This document shows positions 1 to 5,836 of a stretch of DNA of 11,816 bases, piece by piece. The stretch comes from Methanomicrobiales archaeon (lineage in GTDB: Archaea > Halobacteriota > Methanomicrobia > Methanomicrobiales > Methanoculleaceae). A program made the position numbers and the translations under genes. Position 1 is the stretch's first letter; the number at the start of each line of letters is the position of its first letter. The notes under the pieces are model-generated. The model was not told the origin of the DNA and searched no databases. It saw only the letters and a list, made by a program, of their open reading frames with translations. The DNA lies in contig JAAZGM010000242.1 in the NCBI GenBank assembly GCA_012511245.1, positions 1 to 11,816 on the forward strand. The letters are read 5' to 3'.

Positions 1-155
1 ACGACACGGTCATCGGGCCGCATGCGGTCCTGAAGAGCAACGTCGTCGTCCACTCGGGGACCCGGCTCTGGCCGGAGGTTATCATCCCGGAGGGGACGGT
101 GGTGAAAGAGCACGTCCTGAACGAGGACTACGACACCCGGACGGAAGGATCGTAG
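1..155 (+). CDS. 3' end of a sugar-nucleotidyltransferase-like protein with a left-handed beta-helix tail (partial)
   Basis: The window opens inside a rightward gene. Reading from base 3 gives 50 codons to a TAG stop at 153-155, and the 5' part lies outside the window. The residues alternate small and hydrophobic in hexapeptide fashion (DTVIGPHAVLKSNVVV, then a LWPEVIIPEGTVV segment). This is the left-handed beta-helix that closes mannose-1-phosphate guanylyltransferase and glucose-1-phosphate thymidylyl/uridylyltransferase-like enzymes, where a W-P-x-(V/I)-x-I rung near the end is typical. The parent enzymes make nucleotide sugars in the cytoplasm for glycan or S-layer glycosylation pathways. 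The catalytic N-terminal domain is not visible, so substrate cannot be assigned and another hexapeptide-repeat transferase remains possible. The gene ends at a palindrome and T-tract terminator 14 bp downstream. Confidence 0.75.
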   Translation, partial: DTVIGPHAVLKSNVVVHSGTRLWPEVIIPEGTVVKEHVLNEDYDTRTEGS

Positions 156-168
156 GGTCGGGGCATTC

Positions 169-195
169 CCGGGATCGATCCCGGTCCTCTTTTTT
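169..195 (+). terminator. Palindrome plus T6 tract ending the nucleotidyltransferase gene
   Basis: A perfect 16-bp palindrome (CCGGGATCGATCCCGG, 169-184) is followed five bases later by six T residues (190-195) within CTTTTTTCC. It lies 14 bp after the stop codon on the coding strand. T-runs are sufficient terminators in archaea. The palindrome could form a short stem or act separately as a DNA site. Confidence 0.65.
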
Positions 196-236
196 CCCGC
201 AACGTGGCGGCAGAGCGGTCGATCCCGTGCTCCGCC

Positions 237-1202
237 TTAAACCATGCGGCTCAGGACGATGACCTCCGAGCCGTCGACCCCGTGGGCCGTGACCACGACG
301 TTCACCGGCGTGCCGTCGTTTGAGATGCCAGCCCCCGTCCAGACGGCCTCTGCTCCTTTGGCGGCAAAAAGCCCCCCGGGCGGGTCGACCGTTGCGGCAA
401 AACCGCTTGCGGCGCACGCGGAAGCGTTCGAGACATCGATTCCGTTCATGAAGATCGAGAACGCCAGATCGGGGTCGAGCACGGAAGCGGGAGGCGCTTC
501 CTCGACGGTGACGACGATGGTGTCGGGCGCGGTGCGCTCGGCGGAGACGGTCGTCATGGTCATCGCCGTTCCGGGGTTCACGTCGATCATCCCCGCACCG
601 AGCATCGCATGGGCGGCGAGCGGGGGGAGAACCGCGACGATGAGGATGAGGGCAGCCGTGGAGCAGAGGAGCAGCCGCGATGCCGCGGCACCCTCGTCCG
701 GCCCGGCCGCTCTCTCCCGGAAGTGCGAGGCGACGAAGGCCCCGAGGGCGGCGAGGGCCGCCGTGAAGAGCCCCATGGCAAGGAGGGAGAGGGCGTGGTT
801 TGCGAGGGTAGAGCAGATTGCAGAGAGGAGATCCCCGGGTCCGGCAGAGTTCCCGCGGCCGAAGACCAATATGATCCTGAAATGGAGTTCATTGACCAAA
901 AACGCGACAAATCCGGCGATCCCGCCCGCAAGGACGGCCGCATCCCTCCTCCCTTCTCCCTCCCGCGAGATGGCGGCCGGGAGCGTCCCGGCGAGGAAGA
1001 GGGAGAGGATGCCGAGCACCAGGTTCTGGTACGTGCCGACGGCACCGAAGAGTCCGTGGTTGTAGCAGGCGATGCCGCCCCAGCACCATGCATGGGCGTG
1101 GGTCAGGAGCGCCAGCAGTCCGCCGGCGACGAGGCCGGCGAGGAACGAGGCGGGCAGGAGGCGTCTGAGATCTTGCAGGGTCGTATGTTCTTCGGGCGGC
1201 AT
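237..1202 (-). CDS. Polytopic membrane protein with an extracytoplasmic beta-rich C-terminal domain, function unknown
   Basis: This 321-aa protein starts at an ATG with only a weak Shine-Dalgarno-like GTGTGA upstream. About five hydrophobic stretches are visible (roughly residues 16-36, 57-76, 88-108, 124-158 and 175-199). They are followed by a tail of about 115 residues (205-321) with no membrane segment, rich in V, T, A and G, and carrying one N-glycosylation sequon (N259-A-S). The tail ends DGSEVIVLSRMV. That ending resembles the C-terminal strands of archaeal type IV pilin-like domains, but the similarity rests on reading alone. By topology the tail should face outside. The gene lies 34 bp downstream of the 532-aa membrane protein gene on the same strand, with no T-tract between, so co-transcription is likely. 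I do not recognise a characterised family. A role at the cell envelope is inferred only from topology. Confidence 0.75.
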   Translation of the reverse strand: MPPEEHTTLQDLRRLLPASFLAGLVAGGLLALLTHAHAWCWGGIACYNHGLFGAVGTYQNLVLGILSLFLAGTLPAAISREGEGRRDAAVLAGGIAGFVAFLVNELHFRIILVFGRGNSAGPGDLLSAICSTLANHALSLLAMGLFTAALAALGAFVASHFRERAAGPDEGAAASRLLLCSTAALILIVAVLPPLAAHAMLGAGMIDVNPGTAMTMTTVSAERTAPDTIVVTVEEAPPASVLDPDLAFSIFMNGIDVSNASACAASGFAATVDPPGGLFAAKGAEAVWTGAGISNDGTPVNVVVTAHGVDGSEVIVLSRMV

Positions 1203-1236
1203 GATTCACACTGAACGACTGTTGCCGATAACCATC

Positions 1237-2835
1237 TTACCTCTTCCGGAATCCATTCGCGGGCAATACCGGCGATTCAACCCCTCCGCCCCGCCTTCTC
1301 CTTTCTTCCAGTTCTCTCCGGGCACCCGTAACGAGGAGAGCAGCGGAGCATCCGATGAGGAGAGGCGCAAGGAGGAGGACGCCGGCAAACCGGATCATCT
1401 CGGAGATGTAGAGGAACGGTTTCGCCTCCGGCATCCGGCTCAACTGCACTCTCTCGTCGAGCCCCTCGCCGGGTGCCCGGATGGCCGACGGGGAGAGCTG
1501 TTTTGCGATCAGCGCCTTGAGAGACCTGTCCGGGTCGGGGCTCATGTTCTCTCCGTACGTCCCGTAGTAGACGATGAAGAAGTCGTTGCTCCGCCCGTCG
1601 TCGAACGGCCTCTCGTAGGTAAGGACATACCCTCTCGCGGTCTCGTTTACGAAGAGCCAGGCGGGGTAGCCCCGCTCCGCATCGGAGCGTTCGAACCCGG
1701 CGGCAAGGAGGTGGTCGCCGAGATCGAGCGTCGTCTCGGATACTTCGCCTGAGGCGGTCAGCGATTCGAATAACGTCCTCTTCTCGCTTAGAAACGTCCG
1801 TTCGTTCTGGTACCATCGTTGCTCGACGAGATACCGCTCCGCTGTGCCCTCCCGATTGTACACCCTGCGGGCGGCTGTTCCGGAGAGCGGGGGGGCAAGG
1901 GAGCGGTAGTCTCCCTCGCCGCTGAGATAGTTGCCTTCGATCGTGGGGACGGTGGATCGCGGGTATTCGAGATCCCCGGGCCCCTGAGGAACAAACCAGT
2001 CCCTCTTCAGCCAGGGGCCGGGATAGTCGTGGCCTATAACAAACAGCCCGGGTTCGAGGTATCCCGGGGCGAACCAGGCGAGGAGGAGGCAGAGGAAAAA
2101 CAGCCCGAAGATCCGGGCTTGCCGGGGCGGATTGCCGTCCTCCTTCATGATATGGCGGACGACCAGGGGGGTGGAGAGCACCGCCGACCCGGCGACCCCG
2201 AGGCAGAGGACGGAGAGGGTCGAGAGGGAGAGGGAGAGCCAGGGGATGAGAGACGGAACGGAATCGATCCTGAAGATCGCCGCCATCAGAATGGGAAAGA
2301 GGAGGGTGCCGATCACCGCTGCGGCGGCGTACGGCCGCTTCATCGGGATGTATCGGTCGATGAGGAGGATGGGCGCGATCGTTGCGAGGGAGAGAAGGGC
2401 GATGCCGAAAAGAGAGATGACGGCGCTCATCAGGACGTCGACGGCGGGCGATAGGCCGAAGTAATCCCACCCGGGAGCGTACAACGGCAGTTCCATCTGC
2501 ATCGAGCCCCCGAGATAGGCGGGGATCAGGTAGAGCAGGAAGAGGGCGACGGCAAGGGCGAGTACCCGCACGCCCGGCCGGCTCGCCTTCTTCACCAGCA
2601 TGAAGAGGAGTGCCGCGGAGCACCCGAAGAGGGCGGCGGCGATCAGGTATACGCCGCCGTATTCGAAGATGATGAGCGGGTAGGTGTTCCCTCTGCCGAA
2701 GAGTTCCGGCGCGAGGAAGCCCGGGAAGAACCAGACGAGCGATATGCAGAGCAGGTAGAGTCCGGCGATCGCCGCGGGGTGCGGCTGCTCCCGGTCTTCC
2801 GTCCGGCGGGCGATGGTCTCTCGCACTCCTTTCAT
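1237..2835 (-). CDS. Large membrane protein with internally duplicated core and a ~210-residue extracytoplasmic insert, function unknown
   Basis: This is a 532-aa polytopic protein. Hydrophobic segments lie near residues 22-44, 59-82, 87-108, 126-160, 168-189, 197-222, 241-264 and 480-504. Basic N- and C-terminal tails suggest both ends are cytoplasmic. Residues 23-53 align without gaps to 242-272 (17 of 31 identical, including W-F-x-P-G and the L-F..G..YP end), and residues 61-77 align to 485-501 (12 of 17 identical, sharing GCSAALL). The protein is therefore a duplicated two-helix unit whose second copy carries an insert of about 210 residues (273-484). The insert is hydrophilic, predicted outside the cell, with sequons at N397 and N430 and many aromatic and acidic residues. 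No catalytic motif is recognised. The start is the ATG at 2835, where GGGGTTTT lies just upstream and there is no clear TATA box. It is probably the first gene of a two-gene operon with the 321-aa membrane protein. Confidence 0.8.
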   Translation of the reverse strand: MKGVRETIARRTEDREQPHPAAIAGLYLLCISLVWFFPGFLAPELFGRGNTYPLIIFEYGGVYLIAAALFGCSAALLFMLVKKASRPGVRVLALAVALFLLYLIPAYLGGSMQMELPLYAPGWDYFGLSPAVDVLMSAVISLFGIALLSLATIAPILLIDRYIPMKRPYAAAAVIGTLLFPILMAAIFRIDSVPSLIPWLSLSLSTLSVLCLGVAGSAVLSTPLVVRHIMKEDGNPPRQARIFGLFFLCLLLAWFAPGYLEPGLFVIGHDYPGPWLKRDWFVPQGPGDLEYPRSTVPTIEGNYLSGEGDYRSLAPPLSGTAARRVYNREGTAERYLVEQRWYQNERTFLSEKRTLFESLTASGEVSETTLDLGDHLLAAGFERSDAERGYPAWLFVNETARGYVLTYERPFDDGRSNDFFIVYYGTYGENMSPDPDRSLKALIAKQLSPSAIRAPGEGLDERVQLSRMPEAKPFLYISEMIRFAGVLLLAPLLIGCSAALLVTGARRELEERRRRGGGVESPVLPANGFRKR

Positions 2836-3232
2836 GCCAAAACCCCGGACGAATCCGTTTTTTGTCTCGATCTCATGTCTCTCCCCTATCTGCTGTTGAA
2901 AGAGCCATGGTCGGTGCTGTGATTACAACAGCCGTTTCGAGTGCATTTGAGGTAAATCGGGGTCTTTCAGATCCCGGAACGATGTGTGGCCTTTCCCGAT
3001 GGTCCGAGATTTACCTTGGCGCTCGATAAGCGTTCCGATATGGTTGAGCAGGGTTGTAAAAGACATCCGGTGATTCCGGACATATCCGATGCATTCGGGC
3101 AAAGGCTGCGCGGGACGGCTATGGCAACCGGACAATACAACTCCGTCTGGCGACTTCAAGCGGGATCAGCAGCACCCGGGCACCGGGATTCACGAAGAGC
3201 GCGTGAGATTCCAGTATTTTCCCTACGATAAC

Positions 3233-3255
3233 TTCACGCGAAGACCGCGAAGGGG
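3233..3255. repeat. CGCGAAGA-type interspersed repeat motif (putative)
   Basis: The sequence reads TTCACGCGAAGACCGCGAAG and contains two tandem CGCGAAG units. Motifs of the (T)CACGCGAAGACGCGAAGG type recur in intergenic DNA of many unrelated microbial genomes, which I state from general familiarity. Only one copy is present here, so repeat status cannot be shown from this window. Confidence 0.3.
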
Positions 3256-3381
3256 AGTCGATGGGTTGGCTTTTAGAGGGGGTCTCAATCAATTGAGCGA
3301 AGTACTGGGGACGTATGGCGAGGGAAACCACGGTACTAGCCACACAGGACCGCAACCGAAAAACCCGGGGCTGCTCCCGAT

Positions 3382-3390
3382 GGAAAAAAG
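3382..3390 (-). terminator. T6 terminator after the CBS-ParB gene
   Basis: Read leftward, CTTTTTTCC begins six bases after the stop codon of the CBS-ParB gene. It matches base for base the motif behind hsp20 and behind the nucleotidyltransferase gene. There is no hairpin, as is usual for archaeal T-rich termination. Confidence 0.6.
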
Positions 3391-3395
3391 TTTGT

Positions 3396-4187
3396 TCACC
3401 CGTGCCGCACGAGCCGGTGCGTCAGCGCGACGAGGGGGTGGCGGGCGTAGTCGAGCACCTTGATATCGTCGAGCGTATTCAGGTTGAGCGTCCGTGCAGT
3501 CCGCTCCATCCCGAGTTCGATGTTCTCCCTGACCTCGATGATGTAGGCGTCGAGGTTCGTGATCCCGAGCCGCTTTGCCGCGATCGCCCGGTGGTGGCCG
3601 TCGACCAGGATCCAGCGCCCCGGCCGCCTGACCACGATCAGGGGTTCGGCAAGCCCCTTCTTGATCTCGTACATCCTTCCTTCGAGTTCGTCCTCGTAGA
3701 TCTTCGACTGGGTTGGGAGGAGGTCGTTGATCGGGACGGACCCCCTCCGCAGCGCCGGTTCGACCCCGTAGAGTTTCTTCAGGGTCTCGATGAACTTGAA
3801 GACCTTCTCCGGTGAGACGTGCTCGATCTGCGATCTGATGACGTCGGCGTTCGACATGATCCCGATGAGTTCGTTCTTCTCGTTGAGAACGGGAAGTTTC
3901 TGGATACCGGAGCGGAAGATGACGCGGGCAGCGTCGTTCACGCTCATATCAGGGTCGGCGACGATGAGGTGGCGGGACATCACCTGCTCCACCGGCGTCG
4001 ATGGATGGGCGAAGAGGAGATCCCGTGCTGATATGTAGCCCACCACCTCTTTTGAGTTCTCCACGACCGGAAAACCATCGTGACGCGTCTTTTTTATAGC
4101 CTCGATGACATCCCTGACCGTCCCGTGGGCGTTAACGGTGACGACGTCGTAGGTCATGTAATCTTTGACCTTCTTCCTATCCATCAT
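3396..4187 (-). CDS. CBS-CBS-ParB-like domain protein
   Basis: This is a soluble 263-aa protein. Two CBS domains occupy about residues 7-60 and 66-120 (the second with the MSNADVI end typical of CBS repeats). A helical linker spans about 124-145, and a ParB/sulfiredoxin-like domain spans about 150-220 with its hallmark VDGHHRAIAAKRLG (196-200 is DGHHR). CBS pairs bind adenosyl ligands such as AMP, ATP or SAM. The ParB-like fold is found in nucleotide-hydrolysing, phosphotransfer and nuclease proteins as well as partition CTPases. The combination suggests an adenylate-gated regulator or enzyme, but the reaction is unknown. An in-frame TTG at 4259 would add 24 low-complexity residues overlapping hsp20. 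I prefer the ATG-ATG pair at 4187/4184 directly before DRKKVKDYM, where CBS homologues begin. No good Shine-Dalgarno or TATA box is evident, so read-through from hsp20 is possible. Confidence 0.85.
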   Translation of the reverse strand: MMDRKKVKDYMTYDVVTVNAHGTVRDVIEAIKKTRHDGFPVVENSKEVVGYISARDLLFAHPSTPVEQVMSRHLIVADPDMSVNDAARVIFRSGIQKLPVLNEKNELIGIMSNADVIRSQIEHVSPEKVFKFIETLKKLYGVEPALRRGSVPINDLLPTQSKIYEDELEGRMYEIKKGLAEPLIVVRRPGRWILVDGHHRAIAAKRLGITNLDAYIIEVRENIELGMERTARTLNLNTLDDIKVLDYARHPLVALTHRLVRHG

Positions 4188-4198
4188 GATTATGTTAC

Positions 4199-4232
4199 TC
4201 TGGTTTGAGATGAAATGTTCGGTCGAACCAGA
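4199..4232. repeat. 10-bp inverted repeat upstream of the CBS-ParB gene
   Basis: TCTGGTTTGA (4199-4208) is mirrored by TCGAACCAGA (4223-4232) across 14 bp, giving nine of ten matches. The spacer end contains a second small palindrome, GTTCG/CGAAC. It sits in the 64-bp gap between the hsp20 stop and the CBS-ParB start. It could be an operator for a dimeric regulator or a leader stem. Confidence 0.5.
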
Positions 4233-4241
4233 TAACACCCC

Positions 4242-4250
4242 GGAAAAAAG
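4242..4250 (-). terminator. T6 terminator immediately after hsp20
   Basis: Leftward CTTTTTTCC starts one base after the hsp20 TAA. The same 9-mer ends two other genes in the window. It could leak and allow some transcription into the CBS-ParB gene. Confidence 0.6.
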
Positions 4251-4251
4251 A

Positions 4252-4722
4252 TTATTCAATGGGGATCGCAGTCCCGGTATCGATCGGCGTTTTCTTCAGC
4301 CGGACCTCGAGAACCCCGTTCTTGAACGATGCTCCGGCATTATCCTCAGTTACCTCAACGGGGAGCATGACCGTCCGGTTCATCTCACCGTATATGCGTT
4401 CCCGCATGAAGAAGTCGCGGCTCTCCTCCCCGGTCTCTTCCGTCCGCCTGCTGGTTATCTCCAGGTGCCGGGGATCGAGGAGCCGGACAGAGACATTCTC
4501 TTTCTCGACACCAGGCAGATCGGCGACGACGATCACCTCACCCTCATGGTCGCAGACATCCACACGGAAGTCGCGGATCGCAGGAACAACCCTTTCCCTG
4601 ACCTCCTCTCCCCGTGCGCCGATTCCACCGATCACGGACTGGAACCTGTTCTCCATCTCAGCCATAAGGTCATCGAAATCCTGCCATATCGAGCGATATG
4701 GTCCTCGGTCTATCCTTGCCAT
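4252..4722 (-). CDS. hsp20: Small heat shock protein, Hsp20/alpha-crystallin family
   Basis: This 156-aa protein is an ATP-independent holdase chaperone that oligomerises in the cytoplasm and binds unfolding clients. An N-terminal arm (1-45) with W13 and F16 precedes an alpha-crystallin domain at about 48-145, starting FRVDVCDHEGEVIVVADLPG. The domain ends in the family signature A-x-F-x-N-G-V-L-E-V (residues 130-140), followed by a C-terminal I-P-I motif (153-155) that docks neighbouring subunits. Length is typical. The frame stays open upstream, but the start chosen is the ATG at 4722 because GGAGTGA lies five bases before it and a TATA box lies about 80 bp upstream. The upstream in-frame extension would run through the promoter. 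The mRNA leader carries a strong hairpin near its expected 5' end. The gene is divergent from the FKBP-like gene, which also suits a protein-folding function. Confidence 0.93.
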   Translation of the reverse strand: MARIDRGPYRSIWQDFDDLMAEMENRFQSVIGGIGARGEEVRERVVPAIRDFRVDVCDHEGEVIVVADLPGVEKENVSVRLLDPRHLEITSRRTEETGEESRDFFMRERIYGEMNRTVMLPVEVTEDNAGASFKNGVLEVRLKKTPIDTGTAIPIE

Positions 4723-4742
4723 GGTAATCACTCCAGATGCTT

Positions 4743-4773
4743 CCGGATACCCCGTGATGATCGGGGGATCCGG
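4743..4773 (-). promoter_or_regulatory. Stem-loop in the hsp20 5' leader
   Basis: CCGGAT-x-CCCC pairs with GGGG-x-ATCCGG (4743-4753 with 4763-4773): ten base pairs with one mismatch and a 9-nt loop. A start about 25 bp from the TATA box centre would fall near 4778, so the stem would sit at the extreme 5' end of the mRNA, nine bases before the Shine-Dalgarno sequence (4728-4734). Confidence 0.55.
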
Positions 4774-4796
4774 GCTAACGTTAAGGTAGTGCTTTG

Positions 4797-4810
4797 AATA
4801 TATATAATTT
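4797..4810 (-). promoter_or_regulatory. TATA box of hsp20
   Basis: Read leftward this is AAATTATATATATT, the most AT-rich stretch nearby, in good position for a leader of about 55 nt. The core TATATATA is self-complementary, so it could in principle also fire rightward into the palindrome cluster. Confidence 0.65.
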
Positions 4811-4880
4811 ATTGCCAAACCCTTCACCCACACCAGCGCATACACCCCTATCCTGCAGGCAGGTGCGGATGCCATGACTG

Positions 4881-4969
4881 CGGTTGCCGTTGCAACCGTC
4901 GCAGGGGGCTGGTTGCCGCCATATCTCTGGAGGAGGGCGGTTGAGCCCCCTGATGGCGAGTTCGTCATC
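4881..4969. repeat. Cluster of three adjacent stem-loops in the hsp20/FKBP divergent region
   Basis: Three abutting inverted repeats lie in 89 bp. The first is CGGTTGC-CGTT-GCAACCG (4881-4898). The second has outer arms CAGGGGGCT (4902-4910) and AGCCCCCTG (4944-4952) enclosing an inner CCGCC/GGCGG stem (4916-4920 and 4936-4940). The third is GATGGCG-AGTT-CGTCATC (4952-4969, one G-T wobble). The stems are exact or nearly so. No gene covers them, and both neighbouring promoters point away from or lie beyond them. It could be a structured RNA gene, a long leader for the FKBP-like gene if transcription starts at the upstream TATA, or a DNA-level element of REP type. I found no C/D or H/ACA signature that fits. 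Confidence 0.6.
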
Positions 4970-4996
4970 GCGGATACCGTTCACGACAAAAACCGG

Positions 4997-5002
4997 TATA
5001 AA
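4997..5002 (+). promoter_or_regulatory. TATA box of the FKBP-like gene
   Basis: TATAAA follows an A-rich/ACCGG stretch that could serve as BRE. It predicts a start near 5025 and a leader of about 60 nt. A second AT-rich candidate (5045-5060) lies only 27-40 bp before the ATG. The sequence ATACCG/CGGTAT (4974-4979 and 4994-4999) forms an inverted repeat overlapping the TATA box. Confidence 0.5.
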
Positions 5003-5086
5003 CCGCGGAACACCGGCAACACACCGGAACCATCATCCCCACGGAATAATATCATTTTATGTCACCAAACGGTGATTGTACTCGTG

Positions 5087-5785
5087 ATGAAAAAGACAAA
5101 ACAGAAGAACTCGAAGGACGAGACATCCCCGTGGATGAAATGGGCGTACGTGGGCATCGCCCTGCTCGTGGCGGTCGCCATGGTAGGCACCTATCTCGCC
5201 CCGATCTTTGCTGAGAAACCGACCGCCCAGGTCGGAGGAAGCGCGGTTATCGGCTACACCATCTTCGGCGATGACGGGCGCCCTCTCATCACGACCGACC
5301 AGAACCTCCTTGAGAGCGAATACAAGAAAGGAAACGTCGTCCTCCTGACCCAGCGTCTGGAGATGCCTGTGGGCGGACAGGTATCGAGCGAGAATATCGC
5401 CCCCATCCCTGTTCTATACCCGGAGATCAGCGGCTTCTCGGGTTTCGGCCTGCTCGGTTTTGAGACCAACGCGATCTCAGTCGGGCTCGTCGGGATGCGG
5501 CAGGGCGAGACGAAACTGATCAGTTTCTCGTACGGGGAGAATAACCTCGTCATGAACCTGAGCGAAGAAGATGCCACCGGAATCGGCCTCAACTTCACAG
5601 AGACAACGGTCGGCGATCTGATCCCGCTCGGGCTGACGACATCGCCGGATATCACCCTGGGTGGCGAGAAGAACAGCTCTCCTGCGCTGCGCCTGGGCAA
5701 GGTCATCGCAAAGGATCCTGACACGATGACCATCATACACCGCTACGGCAGTGCCCGGGTCACGCTTGACACCATAACCGGGTGA
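5087..5785 (+). CDS. Membrane-anchored FKBP-like domain protein (putative peptidyl-prolyl isomerase)
   Basis: This 232-aa protein has a lysine-rich cytoplasmic N-terminus (1-15), a single membrane helix (about 18-41) and an extracytoplasmic remainder. The region from residue 50 reads like a divergent SlyD/FKBP domain. It opens GGSAVIGYTIFGDDGRPL, matching the first FKBP strand pattern (V-x-Y-T-x-x-x-DG-x), and contains FETNAISVGLVGMRQGETK (125-143), equivalent to the family's GFE-x-A-L-x-GM-x-x-GE-K segment, then SYGEN (148-152). FKBPs isomerise prolyl bonds or act as chaperones. Aromatic active-site residues are not clearly conserved, so activity is uncertain. The start is the ATG at 5087 with GGTGATT nine bases upstream. 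The open frame continues further upstream, but through the palindrome cluster. A thioredoxin-like gene follows after 51 bp with its own TATA box. Divergence from hsp20 fits a protein-quality theme. Confidence 0.7.
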   Translation: MKKTKQKNSKDETSPWMKWAYVGIALLVAVAMVGTYLAPIFAEKPTAQVGGSAVIGYTIFGDDGRPLITTDQNLLESEYKKGNVVLLTQRLEMPVGGQVSSENIAPIPVLYPEISGFSGFGLLGFETNAISVGLVGMRQGETKLISFSYGENNLVMNLSEEDATGIGLNFTETTVGDLIPLGLTTSPDITLGGEKNSSPALRLGKVIAKDPDTMTIIHRYGSARVTLDTITG

Positions 5786-5805
5786 CAGCAGGCGGCCCCC
5801 CACAA

Positions 5806-5819
5806 ATTTTTATAATCTC
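5806..5819 (+). promoter_or_regulatory. TATA box of the thioredoxin-like gene, predicting a leaderless transcript
   Basis: TTTTTATAATCTC is centred about 26 bp before the ATG at 5837, and no Shine-Dalgarno lies between. The predicted start coincides with the start codon. The 11-mer TTTATAATCTC (5809-5819) recurs at 11698-11708. Confidence 0.6.
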
Positions 5820-5836
5820 CCGGCGACCTCACGTAC

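Larger units (their letters stand above)
2836..3395. other. 560-bp intergenic region without a convincing gene
   Basis: Short open frames exist on both strands (a 78-codon leftward frame at 2923-3159, and others at 3119-3355 and 2986-3231), but none has a ribosome site, a recognisable domain or natural-looking composition. The sequence is visibly less G+C-biased than the flanking genes, as expected for non-coding or decayed DNA. It contains a 7-bp inverted repeat GCTGTTG/CAACAGC (2892-2898 and 2926-2932) upstream of the 532-aa gene, a CGCGAAGACCGCGAAG-type motif near 3238, and a small CTCAA/TTGAG hairpin (3284-3297). The leftward frame has a phrase, VRNHRMSFTTLLNHI, that faintly recalls the N-terminus of IS4-type transposases. 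This is too weak to annotate as a pseudogene. Confidence 0.5.

Noticed and set aside
244..1065. 273-codon rightward frame opposite the 321-aa membrane protein
   Set aside because: The opposite strand encodes clear membrane helices and a coherent domain; this frame is low-complexity S/A/R-rich.
1277..2623. 448-codon leftward frame inside the 532-aa gene
   Set aside because: Composition is dominated by R, P and G, as expected of a shifted frame in GC-rich DNA. It lacks hydrophobic structure and overlaps a convincing membrane protein.
2923..3159. Transposase fragment
   Set aside because: Only one short phrase recalls IS4-type N-termini, with no DDE motif or terminal repeats. It is kept as a low-interest finding and not a feature.
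4188..4259. 24-residue extension of the CBS-ParB protein from a TTG start
   Set aside because: TTG overlaps the hsp20 end and the extension crosses a terminator-like T6 and an inverted repeat; homologues would start at the later ATG.
4723..4968. N-terminal extension of Hsp20 in the same open frame
   Set aside because: It would run through the TATA box and leader hairpin. A good ribosome site and normal family length support the start at 4722.
4881..4969. C/D or H/ACA guide RNA, or tRNA-like gene
   Set aside because: No paired C/D boxes at proper spacing, no ACA at the right distance from an internal loop, and no cloverleaf or T-loop consensus could be fitted on either strand.
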